The position numbers and the translations under genes were made by a program. DNA of 20,989 nucleotides from a virus. Below the pieces are notes generated by a model, which saw only the letters and a program-made list of their open reading frames with translations, was not told where the DNA came from and searched no databases. Shown here in pieces: positions 1-6,961 of this stretch (position 1 is the first letter of the stretch; every line of letters starts with the position of its first letter). The stretch spans positions 1-20,989 of the IMG/VR virus record IMGVR_UViG_3300014497_000220, one strand, 5' to 3'.

Positions 1-118
1 CAACGAATCTGAGGCTGAAGCGATCCTTCATGCGGACACTTTGCACCTGGCAGCCAGGCACGCCGAGGTTCTCGCGGTCATCCAACTGCACGCGTCGAAA
101 GCGGGGAAATCCAAATGA
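1..118 (+). CDS. 3' end of an unknown protein (partial)
   Basis: An open frame enters from the left edge in the frame starting at base 2. It runs 38 codons, is rich in Ala, His and Leu, and ends at the TGA at 116-118. That TGA overlaps the ATG of the next gene as ATGA, the usual sign of translational coupling in an operon, and this is the main reason to believe the frame is coding. The gene body lies outside the window, so no function can be given. A second frame from 30 to 260 is a shadow. Confidence 0.6.
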   Translation, partial: NESEAEAILHADTLHLAARHAEVLAVIQLHASKAGKSK

Positions 119-480
119 CTCAGTTGCCAGCAGTACAGGAATATCAGGACGTGCTCAAAGCAGCAGCGCTTGTGTTTTTGGAGCGTCACCACTGCGAACA
201 CCTGGGCGACGATCAACAGTTGTTCGACCGCGCCGTGCAGCACCTGGTCAGCGACTATGACGTGCTCACACAGACCGCTGAAAAACTGGTGCATTTGGCC
301 TGCAGCGAAATGACCGCCGTCCGCGATCGGCAGCGCCTGGACATCGTCAGCAGCACATCGACGCATACCGTCATCATCGACCCGGCCACCGGCAAAGCTT
401 GGGCCGTCCCGGTCAGCCTGATCTATGAACGCATTCTCAACGCACCGGACAACGGTCGTTTCCGCATAGCCGCACCGTAA
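115..480 (+). CDS. Small hypothetical protein of the integrative element
   Basis: The frame codes for 121 residues and starts at the ATG inside the ATGA overlap with the preceding gene. The N-terminal half (to about residue 75) looks helical and soluble, with paired His/Cys (RHHCEH near residue 25). The C-terminal half has a DPATGKAWAVPVSL stretch typical of a small beta sheet. There is no signal peptide or membrane segment. I do not recognise the family. Position in an operon upstream of a replication primase suggests an element maintenance role, which is inference only. The long opposite-strand frame over 28-741 is a shadow: it has no ribosome site and conflicts with the overlap-coupled genes. 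Confidence 0.75.
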   Translation: MTQLPAVQEYQDVLKAAALVFLERHHCEHLGDDQQLFDRAVQHLVSDYDVLTQTAEKLVHLACSEMTAVRDRQRLDIVSSTSTHTVIIDPATGKAWAVPVSLIYERILNAPDNGRFRIAAP

Positions 481-482
481 TC

Positions 483-520
483 CCCAAACAATAAACCGCC
501 TGCCCCCCCGTGGGTTTGGG
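483..520 (+). other. Possible hairpin in the operon gap
   Basis: CCCAAAC at 483-489 is exactly complementary to GTTTGGG at 514-520, with a C-rich 24-base loop. It lies in the 69-base gap between two operon genes and has no T-tract, so it is not a standard terminator. It may stabilise or process the transcript, or may be chance. Confidence 0.25.
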
Positions 521-549
521 TGAGCTGCGCCCGAAATTGAGGTTTGACG

Positions 550-783
550 ATGGAAAACGCCATGAACATCAACGCAAAACTGACGCCCGATCAGGCGAAG
601 GCGCTCTTGGCCAGCCTGCGCGAGCAATACCGTCTCAGCTTCAACGACCTCTGGTACGCAGACCAATACCGCTTGATTCCCGATGGTTTGCGCCACGGAT
701 CGATCCTTGCCAACAGCCCTGTGATGGCCGCTCAGAAGCATCTGATCGGCGCCCTCACCCTCAGCCTCAAAGCAGTGAAATAA
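550..783 (+). CDS. Small hypothetical protein upstream of the primase
   Basis: The protein has 77 residues when started at ATG 550. TTGAGG at 537-542 sits 7 bases upstream of that ATG, which favours it over the in-frame TTG at 544. The protein begins MENAMNINAKLTPDQAKALL and continues as a compact helical protein with a central aromatic patch (FNDLWYADQYRL). The family is unknown to me. It ends two bases before the primase ATG, so the two are almost certainly co-translated. It may be an accessory factor of the primase or only an operon neighbour. Confidence 0.7.
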   Translation: MENAMNINAKLTPDQAKALLASLREQYRLSFNDLWYADQYRLIPDGLRHGSILANSPVMAAQKHLIGALTLSLKAVK

Positions 784-785
784 CC

Positions 786-3488
786 ATGAGAGAAGATCTG
801 CGTCACGACGTACTGCAGCGCCTTGAGTCCGACTACGGACTCAAACACCGCAGTGGGACCGACTACATGCGTGGCGGTACTTGCCCGAACTGCAATCAGA
901 AAACTCTGTTCACGCGATTTTCCGCGCCTTGGATGGTGATCTGCGGTCGTCCTGAGAAGTGCAAACACACCATGCCGGTCAAGGAGATCTACAACGACCT
1001 GTTCGAAGACTGGAGCAAGCGCGCCCCTGTTACGAATGATCAGCCAAACGCAACAGCTCGGGCCTATCTGGAATTCGGCCGAGGCTTCCGCGTTGAAATG
1101 ATCTCGGGCTGGTTTTCACAAGACAGCTACTTTTCCCCCGAAGTAAATGCCGGCAGTGCCACCGTGCGCTTCGCCTTGGAAAAAGGTGGCTACTGGGAAC
1201 GATTGATTGATAAGCCGCATCGTTTCGGCAAGAAGAAAGCACGCTTCAAACCGGGTGAAAGCTACAAGGGCGTGTGGTGGTGTCCGCCGTGCGTCGACCT
1301 GCTCGAGGTCAAAGAGCTGTGGATCACCGAAGGGATCTTCGACGCCATTGCGCTTATCCACAACGACATTGCTGCAGTGGCCGCTATGTCATCCAACGCC
1401 TTCCCCGAAGCATCGCTGAAAAAGCTCGTTGAGCTACGCGGCAACAAACTGCCGACGCTGGTATGGGCTCCAGACAATGAGCTGGAGGCTTGTGAGTATG
1501 CCCGGCGGTGGGTTCGCTTGGCCCGTGAGATGGGGTTTACCTGCAGGGCAGCATTGATCCCGCAGCCAGGCCGCAAAGTTGACTGGAACGACCTACATCA
1601 GCGCTGGCAGTTCGAGGATGACGAACAGAAGCGCAATCACCGGCGCACTCGTGACTTTGATACGGCACGTCACCATGGTGACCTGTTGCTGGCTGAGTCT
1701 GCCCGTGAGAAGGCGCTCTTGATCTATAGCTGGGAAGAAGAGGGATCAGAGTTCCACTTTGACTTCCACAACCGCTTGTACTGGGCGAAGTTCGACCTGC
1801 ACAAACTCGACGAAGAGCAGCGCGAGCTGCTGAACAGTGACGATCACGAAGACCAACTGCTGACCGAAAAAGGAGCCAGGCGCAAAGCGCTGGAAACGGC
1901 CTGCTCGCTGAAGCTTTTGGCGAACTGCAATTTCGATACTTTGTATAAGCAACTGAACGAATCCACCGGTGAGGCTTGGTATTACGTTCGCATTACTCCG
2001 CCAAACGACGCCCCCAGCGAGAAGATCACCTTTACCCTGAAACAGTTTGCGTCGAGCAGTGAGTTCAAGGCGCGGCTGCTGTACTCCAGCGCTACTTGGC
2101 TCGGCGCTCAAAAGCACCTGGATCAAATCTCGATGAAACAGATCGAGGGGATCAAGACGGTCGAAACTGTCGATTTCGTGGGCTATAGCAAAGAGCATGG
2201 CGCTTACATTTTCAGTGACCTCGCCTGTCACAACGGCACGGTTTACAAGGCCAATGCTGAGGACTATTTCGAGTTCGGTAAACGCCGCGTGAAGTGTCTG
2301 GTCAAGAACGTGAAAATCAACCCAAAGGCCAGCAACGACGGCTATCGCGATGATTGGCTGGCGAAGCTGTGGCTGTGCTTCGGCGAGAAGGGATTGATCG
2401 CATTGACGTATTGGTTTGGGTCGCTGTTCTCAGAGCAGATCCGGGCCCAGTACGAAAGCTTTCCTTTTCTTGAGGCTACCGGCGAACCGGATGCCGGCAA
2501 GACCACGTTGATCATGTTCCTTTGGAAACTCTTCGGTCGCCACTATGAGGGCTTCGACCCAACCAAGGGCACCGTGTCCGGTCGTAGCCGCTCGATGGGC
2601 CAGGTTGCCGGCATGCCGGTCGTGTTGATCGAAGGCGATCGGAACAGCGACGCATCGAACACCAAATCCTTCGACTGGGACGAGCTGAAAGACTTCTTCG
2701 GCGGTGGCCTGCTGGGCACCCGTGGTGTGAAGAACAATACGAACGAAACCTATGAGCCAGAGTTTCGCGGAACGATCGTGATCAGCCAGAACGCCCCTGT
2801 AACCGGCCATGAAGCCATCATCAGTCGGATCGTCAAGCTTCACTTCCTCAAGCCCAAAATCACGCCCGAAAGCAGTGCTGCGGCTGATGCGCTCAATCAA
2901 ATGGAAATGGACGAAGTCAGCAACTTCCTTGTCCAGGCGATCAGTCACGAACCTCAGGTGATGGCCCGGTTTTCCGAAACCTATCCGAAGCACCGCGAAC
3001 ATCTGCGTTCGTTGCGCACACTCAGCTCGGCTCGGATCATCAAGAACCACAGCATGATGCTCGCTCTTGTCGATTGCCTTGCCCTGGTGTTGCCACTGTC
3101 CGAAACCATGATCACCGGTGTGCGCCAAGAACTCATCGAAATGGCCCACGAACGGCAGGCAGCGATCGTCACCGATCCGCCTGAAGTCGTCGAGTTCTGG
3201 CAGGTCTATGAGTACCTGGAATCGCTTACTGGCGAGCCCTTGGTGAACCACAGCAAGAAGCCCGACGTCATCGCGATCAACCTCAACGGCTTCGCCAAAG
3301 TCGCCGCAGAGCACCGCCAGAAACTCGCCGACATCGGCACCCTTCGCCATCTGTTACGCGAGTGCCGCTCCCACAAGTTGATCGACATCAACCGCACGAC
3401 ATCCAGCGCGATTAACAGCATTCAACGCCGAAACAACTTGGTGAATCCACCACCTGAATCGGTGAGCTGCTGGCAATTCAAGGCCTAA
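786..3488 (+). CDS. Zinc-finger/Toprim primase-helicase (P4 alpha-like)
   Basis: This 900-residue protein should replicate the element after excision. An N-terminal zinc finger shows C33, C36, C53 and C59 (CPNC then CGRPEKC). A Toprim-type primase core follows, with WITEGIFDAIAL (catalytic Glu182) and the acidic APDNE at 228-232. The C-terminal half is a helicase: Walker A GEPDAGKTT at 566-574, a hydrophobic strand ending VVLIEGD (612-618) as the Walker B region, and TIVISQNAP later as a sensor-like strand. Domain order and size agree with P4 alpha-type and phage Toprim primase-helicases. The ATG at 786 is chosen because it begins the zinc-finger domain three bases after the preceding gene. 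The frame is open back to 510, but that extension overlaps another gene and reads as low-complexity sequence. The large opposite-strand frame at 2430-3350 is a shadow. Confidence 0.9.
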   Translation: MREDLRHDVLQRLESDYGLKHRSGTDYMRGGTCPNCNQKTLFTRFSAPWMVICGRPEKCKHTMPVKEIYNDLFEDWSKRAPVTNDQPNATARAYLEFGRGFRVEMISGWFSQDSYFSPEVNAGSATVRFALEKGGYWERLIDKPHRFGKKKARFKPGESYKGVWWCPPCVDLLEVKELWITEGIFDAIALIHNDIAAVAAMSSNAFPEASLKKLVELRGNKLPTLVWAPDNELEACEYARRWVRLAREMGFTCRAALIPQPGRKVDWNDLHQRWQFEDDEQKRNHRRTRDFDTARHHGDLLLAESAREKALLIYSWEEEGSEFHFDFHNRLYWAKFDLHKLDEEQRELLNSDDHEDQLLTEKGARRKALETACSLKLLANCNFDTLYKQLNESTGEAWYYVRITPPNDAPSEKITFTLKQFASSSEFKARLLYSSATWLGAQKHLDQISMKQIEGIKTVETVDFVGYSKEHGAYIFSDLACHNGTVYKANAEDYFEFGKRRVKCLVKNVKINPKASNDGYRDDWLAKLWLCFGEKGLIALTYWFGSLFSEQIRAQYESFPFLEATGEPDAGKTTLIMFLWKLFGRHYEGFDPTKGTVSGRSRSMGQVAGMPVVLIEGDRNSDASNTKSFDWDELKDFFGGGLLGTRGVKNNTNETYEPEFRGTIVISQNAPVTGHEAIISRIVKLHFLKPKITPESSAAADALNQMEMDEVSNFLVQAISHEPQVMARFSETYPKHREHLRSLRTLSSARIIKNHSMMLALVDCLALVLPLSETMITGVRQELIEMAHERQAAIVTDPPEVVEFWQVYEYLESLTGEPLVNHSKKPDVIAINLNGFAKVAAEHRQKLADIGTLRHLLRECRSHKLIDINRTTSSAINSIQRRNNLVNPPPESVSCWQFKA

Positions 3489-3509
3489 CACCACCAGGAG
3501 AAGAGAACT

Positions 3510-3833
3510 ATGCACGTCCAAGTCATCACCGGCGACGGTCCGAACGGAGAGACGTTCCGACTCAGGCACATAAAGGGGCTGCAGGACTGGCTCGGCGAAA
3601 CGGCAAAAACCGTTCATGCAGAAGCCTATGGCGCGGCTGGACTGGTCGAGATCCTCGAAGTCCGTGCAGTAAACGAGCGGGAGATCCTGGTGCTGGATTG
3701 CAGCAGGGAACAGATCCAAGCGGTGCTGGAGTGGCAATCGGCGACTGATGAAGTCATCGAGCTCGAGGACCTGGTGCTTCACCTGGTGAAGCAAAAGCAA
3801 TCACCAGAAATAACGGCCGGCGAAAACCGGTAA
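3510..3833 (+). CDS. Small hypothetical protein downstream of the primase
   Basis: The protein has 107 residues and an AGGAGAAGAG ribosome site just upstream of its ATG. It starts with a beta-rich segment (MHVQVITGDGPNGETFRLRH). Its C-terminal half is acidic and probably helical (EVIELEDLVLHLVKQKQ). There is no membrane segment or known motif. It lies 21 bases after the primase and belongs to the same operon. I do not recognise the family. Confidence 0.7.
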   Translation: MHVQVITGDGPNGETFRLRHIKGLQDWLGETAKTVHAEAYGAAGLVEILEVRAVNEREILVLDCSREQIQAVLEWQSATDEVIELEDLVLHLVKQKQSPEITAGENR

Positions 3834-3840
3834 CAAGAAC

Positions 3841-3872
3841 GGTGCCGAGGAGTTCGCACCTCCCCGACACCA
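3841..3872 (+). other. Imperfect intergenic hairpin
   Basis: GGTGCCGAGGAG at 3841-3852 pairs with CTCCCCGACACC at 3861-3872, with two internal mismatches and a short loop. It sits between two operon genes and has no T-run. It could be an RNA processing or attenuation site. Confidence 0.3.
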
Positions 3873-3893
3873 GCCACCACTGAGGGCAACACC

Positions 3894-4157
3894 ATGCAAG
3901 CACAGCACCAAAGCAGCAGCGACCCGAAGGCTAACACATCGACCAATGACGGCACCCAGTCGGCACGACATCTGATGGCCATCCGGATCGTCGGCACCGC
4001 GCTATTCGATTACCAGGTGCGGAAAACTCCCGATGCACGGATCCGCCTTGAATGCCTCGCCACCATGGCCCACGAACTCGGCGACATCAGCACGAACGAG
4101 GCCGCTGTTGTGGCCCAGCTGCTGGCCAAACCAATTTTCATCGGAGCATCTGTATGA
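3894..4157 (+). CDS. Small hypothetical protein
   Basis: The protein has 87 residues. GAGGG at 3882-3886 lies 7 bases before the ATG. The first 25 residues are polar and Gln/Ser/Thr-rich and probably disordered. The rest is helical (RHLMAIRIVGTALFDYQV, then LECLATMAHELGDISTNEAAVVAQLL). The stop overlaps the next start as ATGA. There is no known motif; its function is unknown, and it is likely an accessory gene of the element. Confidence 0.7.
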   Translation: MQAQHQSSSDPKANTSTNDGTQSARHLMAIRIVGTALFDYQVRKTPDARIRLECLATMAHELGDISTNEAAVVAQLLAKPIFIGASV

Positions 4158-4756
4158 GCAGCTACTTCTACAAATCGTCCACACATAAGACAGTGGCGAT
4201 CGTTCGCGATTTCTACAACTGTAAGGATGCTCAGCTCGAGGCAATGAAACGTCTTGGCGAGCATTTTGGCGGCACAGTTGCCCCTATGCGCGACATTACT
4301 TCCCACTTTGCCGGTGGCGTGAAGCTGAGCAGTAGCCGTGAACTAGACGTGCATTGGCGACGACCTGACGACTTCGGTTACCGGTCATTGCGACAAAACC
4401 CTATTCCACCGAAAGGCATCACCAAAGAACAGCGAGTAGCCATCCGTGAAGAACATAAACGCCTGGTTGGCTTGTGGGGCGAACACTGTCCGCCGCGATT
4501 GTGTGCCCACAAATACTGGGAACAGCTCGGCGTAAACACTGGAAATCTAATGCTCTCAGGAGGGATCAAGTTCGAGGTAAGCGGTATGGCCTATTTCAAT
4601 CTCGGGTTCGACATTAATGAGGCGGATCATTTGGCCAAGCTCGCGGCCGACAAACCATCCTTCGGCTGGATCGAGGGCGCAGTCGAAATCACTGCCAGCG
4701 AATTTGAAGCAGCCAGGAGAGTGAAGCTCGATAGCAAGGAGGTCGCTAGTGCTTAG
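4154..4756 (+). CDS. Hypothetical element protein, 200 residues
   Basis: The start is the ATG in the ATGA overlap with the preceding gene, with GGAG 7 bases upstream. The frame is open further upstream to 4052, but that part overlaps the previous gene. The protein begins MSSYFYKSSTHKTVAIVRDF. It has a basic middle region (ITKEQRVAIREEHKRLVGLWGEHCPP), two CPPRLC cysteines, and an acidic helical C-terminus. No signal peptide or membrane helix is seen. I do not recognise a family. It sits in the replication/regulation operon of a P4-like element. Confidence 0.75.
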   Translation: MSSYFYKSSTHKTVAIVRDFYNCKDAQLEAMKRLGEHFGGTVAPMRDITSHFAGGVKLSSSRELDVHWRRPDDFGYRSLRQNPIPPKGITKEQRVAIREEHKRLVGLWGEHCPPRLCAHKYWEQLGVNTGNLMLSGGIKFEVSGMAYFNLGFDINEADHLAKLAADKPSFGWIEGAVEITASEFEAARRVKLDSKEVASA

Positions 4757-4964
4757 CACCACCGTCACCCGCGAGCGTCCAGCGATGGCCAGCAAGCGGC
4801 TAGATCTGCCCAGCATCTGCGACATCTGCGGGACGGCACGATCGACCCGCAAACACCAGACCTGCAGCCGGATTCGTCAGCAACGTATGACGGTTGAGTG
4901 GGAGGCAGTGATGGCCGAAAAAGCCGCGGCCAAACAGTTGAAGGGACAACGCTATGCACGCTAG
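4749..4964 (+). CDS. Small putative zinc-binding protein
   Basis: The protein has 71 residues and starts at GTG 4749. A full AAGGAGGT ribosome site at 4736-4743 lies 5 bases upstream, which decides the start although it overlaps the previous gene by 8 bases. CDICGTARSTRKHQTCS shows three Cys plus a His in a zinc-ribbon-like spacing. The C-terminal third is a Lys/Ala-rich helix. Similar small Cys-containing basic proteins occur beside AlpA genes in phage-like elements. A nucleic-acid-binding role is inference. Confidence 0.65.
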   Translation: MLSTTVTRERPAMASKRLDLPSICDICGTARSTRKHQTCSRIRQQRMTVEWEAVMAEKAAAKQLKGQRYAR

Positions 4965-5005
4965 TGGCCGGAGTAGCAACATAACGAGCAAAAGGGGTAA
5001 CCAAC

Positions 5006-5209
5006 GTGAGTAAGCTGGATCGTTTCATGCGTGAAAGGGACGTGATCGAAGTAACGTCTCTTTCACACTCCACCATCTGGCGTGCCATGAAGGATGGGCG
5101 CTTCCCCCGGCCCATCCTAATATCCCCAGGCCGCGTTGGATGGCGGGAGTCTGCAATCATCGCTTGGCAGACAAACCCAGCAGGATGGAGAGCCACAGAG
5201 GCCGCGTAA
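5006..5209 (+). CDS. AlpA-family transcriptional regulator
   Basis: The protein has 67 residues and starts at GTG 5006, with AAAGGGG about 9 bases upstream. Its sequence fits the AlpA/MerR-like excisionase-regulator fold: VIEVTSLSHSTIWRAMKDGRFPRP is the helix-turn-helix with the typical wing GRFP, followed by ISPGRVGWRESAIIAW. In P4-like elements such proteins control integrase expression and excision. It is the last gene of the rightward operon and faces the integrase tail to tail, so it may act on the integrase promoter about 1.2 kb away rather than on its own neighbour. Confidence 0.85.
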   Translation: MSKLDRFMRERDVIEVTSLSHSTIWRAMKDGRFPRPILISPGRVGWRESAIIAWQTNPAGWRATEAA

Positions 5210-5217
5210 GCGGCCTC
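5198..5217. terminator. Hairpin between convergent alpA and integrase genes
   Basis: GAGGCCGC at 5198-5205 is perfectly complementary to GCGGCCTC at 5210-5217, with loop GTAA. The stem contains the last alpA codons and its stop, and the right arm enters the integrase stop codon. No long T-run follows on either strand, so it may be a weak two-way terminator or a transcript-end protector. Confidence 0.5.
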
Positions 5218-6415
5218 ACTCCGTCGCGACGATATTCTTGTGCAACCACAACGACCAACGCTGCAGGCCGCGCTGCTTTTCTTTGAAGTAGTCGTACCGG
5301 TCGTAGTGCTTGGACGACACATCGTTAAATGCGTGGCCCTGGATCCGATCGCGCAATTCCTTTTCCAGGCCCGCAACTCCCATTAGCGTTTTACAGGTCC
5401 GTCGAACATCGCGGAGTGTGAACGGCCCGTCGAACAGCTTTGTATGTCGGCTGTAAAGCTTCGTCACTGCCCTGGACAACGACTGCGTGTGCAACGGCTT
5501 GTCTTCCATCTTCCCCATGAACCGATAGGCGCTCGTTTCGCTGATCTCATCCAGCGTTTTCAGGCTTTGCCGCATCAGTCTGTTGTAGGGCACTGCGTGC
5601 AAGATCCGCTCACCGTCGACGCCCTTGAGGTTACGAATGACCAGGTGATCATCGAAGTATTGCTTGCGCGTGGTGCCCAGGAGTTGCTGGGGACGCTGGC
5701 CACCTGACGCGATCAGGAACTTGATCAGTTCAGACGTCACCAGTGAAAGCTGCTCGGGGAGCAGGTTCCATAGAGACTTTAGTTCAGCAACAGACAACGC
5801 CCTGTTACCTGGTTGCTCCCAATCAGCCTGCACCGGAATGCTGGCCACCGGATTGCTAAGCAGTCCGAACTGAACCTTGTTCTGCAGATAATTCCGAGGG
5901 TTGTGTTCTTGCTCCAGGCCCAACTGAAATGCGGCATGTAACTGCGATCGCACGCGGTTGCAGTAAGTAGTGATGCCGTTGTCGATCATCCTCGCGATAA
6001 CAGTGCGGATCTCGACCGGTCCAATCATTGCGACCGGACGCTGAACCATTTGCGGAAAAGGTCGGGCCACATAACGTTCGAACGAGCTTTTCACATCTTC
6101 GACTGACGCAGCATTTTCGGCCCGGAGCTTGGCGATGTAGTTGTCCAGGAGCTGCTGGAATGTACCTGCCGAAATTACCAGTTCCTTTTCTTCACGGCAG
6201 TTGTCCCTGGCAACGGTCAGGCTCAATGCCGGCCATGTGCCCAACTTTGTGAGCTTCTTCTTCCCGCCAACGAAACGCTGAAAATAGAACTCCTTTGTCC
6301 CGTTCGGGCGAATCTTGAGTAGCAATACACCCTCTCCCCTCGCACTACGCCCGTCCGATATGACGAAGGGCTTTTCTCGGGGCTGCAGCGCCCGTATCTG
6401 CTTATCCGTGAGCAT
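5216..6415 (-). CDS. P4-type tyrosine recombinase (integrase)
   Basis: The protein has 399 residues when started at ATG 6415, matching the family length of about 400. The frame is open up to 6595, but that extension reaches the attachment site and is unlikely to be translated. An arm-binding N-terminal domain (MLTDKQIRALQPREKPFVISDG, an incomplete DUF4102-like block) is followed by a core-binding helical region at about 85-190 and the catalytic domain. Catalytic residues visible are R241 (ASGGQRPQQLLG), R338 (LRDVRRT), H361 (QGHA) and Y371 (SKHYDRYDY). The box II position that is usually His is Arg335. The gene reads away from the tRNA-Gly fragment 170 bases upstream, the expected target of this enzyme. 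Confidence 0.93.
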   Translation of the reverse strand: MLTDKQIRALQPREKPFVISDGRSARGEGVLLLKIRPNGTKEFYFQRFVGGKKKLTKLGTWPALSLTVARDNCREEKELVISAGTFQQLLDNYIAKLRAENAASVEDVKSSFERYVARPFPQMVQRPVAMIGPVEIRTVIARMIDNGITTYCNRVRSQLHAAFQLGLEQEHNPRNYLQNKVQFGLLSNPVASIPVQADWEQPGNRALSVAELKSLWNLLPEQLSLVTSELIKFLIASGGQRPQQLLGTTRKQYFDDHLVIRNLKGVDGERILHAVPYNRLMRQSLKTLDEISETSAYRFMGKMEDKPLHTQSLSRAVTKLYSRHTKLFDGPFTLRDVRRTCKTLMGVAGLEKELRDRIQGHAFNDVSSKHYDRYDYFKEKQRGLQRWSLWLHKNIVATE

Positions 6416-6435
6416 CGGTATCTCGTCCTGGTAGT

Positions 6436-6461
6436 TGGTGACAGTTCGTGGTGACAGTTCG
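6436..6461. promoter_or_regulatory. 13-bp perfect tandem repeat upstream of integrase
   Basis: TGGTGACAGTTCG occurs twice with no gap at 6436-6448 and 6449-6461, 21 bases upstream of the integrase start and about 130 bases from the attachment core. The position suits integrase arm sites or binding sites for an AlpA-like regulator controlling the integrase. The repeat is seen directly; its role is inference. Confidence 0.5.
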
Positions 6462-6588
6462 CCGGAACTACTTTGATCCGAACTGAACAAGCACTGAATG
6501 CCGCACCACGCTGAAAGGCACGATTCTACTGGGCCAAGGGGGGTTAATGATATTCCCCGGCAGATGATGGCATTACGCCAATAATAGA

Positions 6589-6632
6589 TTCCCAAGCTGA
6601 TAACGAGGGTTCGATTCCCTTCACCCGCTCCA
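6589..6632 (+). other. tRNA-Gly(CCC) 3'-half fragment: attachment site junction
   Basis: The sequence from the anticodon loop TTCCCAA (6589-6595) through the T arm GGTTCGATTCC to GCTCCA (ending 6632) matches the 3' half of a bacterial tRNA-Gly with anticodon CCC, as I recall it. The upstream bases do not supply a D arm or a 5' acceptor strand beginning GCGGGTG, so this is not a complete tRNA. Such 44-base pieces are left by integrases that rebuild the 3' end of their target tRNA. It marks the right boundary of the left element. Confidence 0.8.
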
Positions 6633-6885
6633 ATCAGATTTCAGTCTCACGTCGTTTTTTGACGGGGGATGCAGGTAAAGAAAAAACCGGCCTTGATGGC
6701 CGGTTTTTTTGTGCCTGGGGTTTGGTGGAATCGGGCTATGAGGCATCTCCCCTTTTTCGTCCGTTGTTCGCTGATCGATGAGTAAGTGCTCTCGGGGCGT
6801 TAGCGACTATCCTGAAATCCGTTAGCGTTTTTTTCGAAAAATACGGATTTATTATCGAATTTCATCAAGCGTTAATATTTTCATA
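6606..6885 (+). repeat. 280-bp direct repeat, copy A
   Basis: The stretch recurs without gaps at 20488-20767 (offset 13,882), with about 14 mismatches by eye. It contains the tRNA-Gly T arm and acceptor end, a terminator, and the first part of the fic promoter region. It bounds the right-hand island on its left side. The match ends abruptly after TTTTCATA. Confidence 0.9.
6681..6710 (+). terminator. Rho-independent terminator after tRNA-Gly 3' end
   Basis: ACCGGCC at 6686-6692 and GGCCGGT at 6698-6704 form a 7-bp stem around TTGAT, extended by an A-run on the left and a T7 run on the right. It is probably the native tRNA-Gly terminator, carried along with the repeat. Confidence 0.85.
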
Positions 6886-6936
6886 TCTACGGAAATTAGC
6901 GTTTTCGCATATGATCGACGTTCTGTTAGCGTTTTT
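6799..6936 (+). promoter_or_regulatory. Five iterated GTTAGCGTTTTT-like motifs upstream of fic
   Basis: GTTAGCG occurs at 6799, GTTAGCGTTTTTTT at 6821, GTTAATATTTT at 6871, ATTAGCGTTTT at 6895 and GTTAGCGTTTTT at 6925. All are in the same orientation in the non-coding region before fic, and the last ends 25 bases from the start codon. Iterated sites of this type usually bind a repressor or bend DNA. Copy B of the long repeat keeps the first three in part. Function is inferred. Confidence 0.55.
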
Positions 6937-6961
6937 CTTGCCCCAGTAAAGGATTTCGTCA

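Noticed and set aside
28-741. 237-codon opposite-strand frame at the left edge
   Set aside because: It covers three coupled rightward genes with ATGA overlap and ribosome sites and shows no family motif.
510-785. Upstream extension of the primase frame
   Set aside because: It overlaps the 77-residue gene that has its own ribosome site, and reads as Arg/Pro/Ser-rich shadow sequence. ATG 786 starts the zinc-finger domain.
2430-3350. 306-codon opposite-strand frame inside the primase gene
   Set aside because: It lies wholly inside a gene with clear helicase motifs, lacks a ribosome site, and is the type of long antisense frame expected in GC-rich DNA.
6581-6632. Complete tRNA-Gly gene
   Set aside because: Only the part from the anticodon loop to the 3' end is present; the D arm and 5' acceptor strand are missing.
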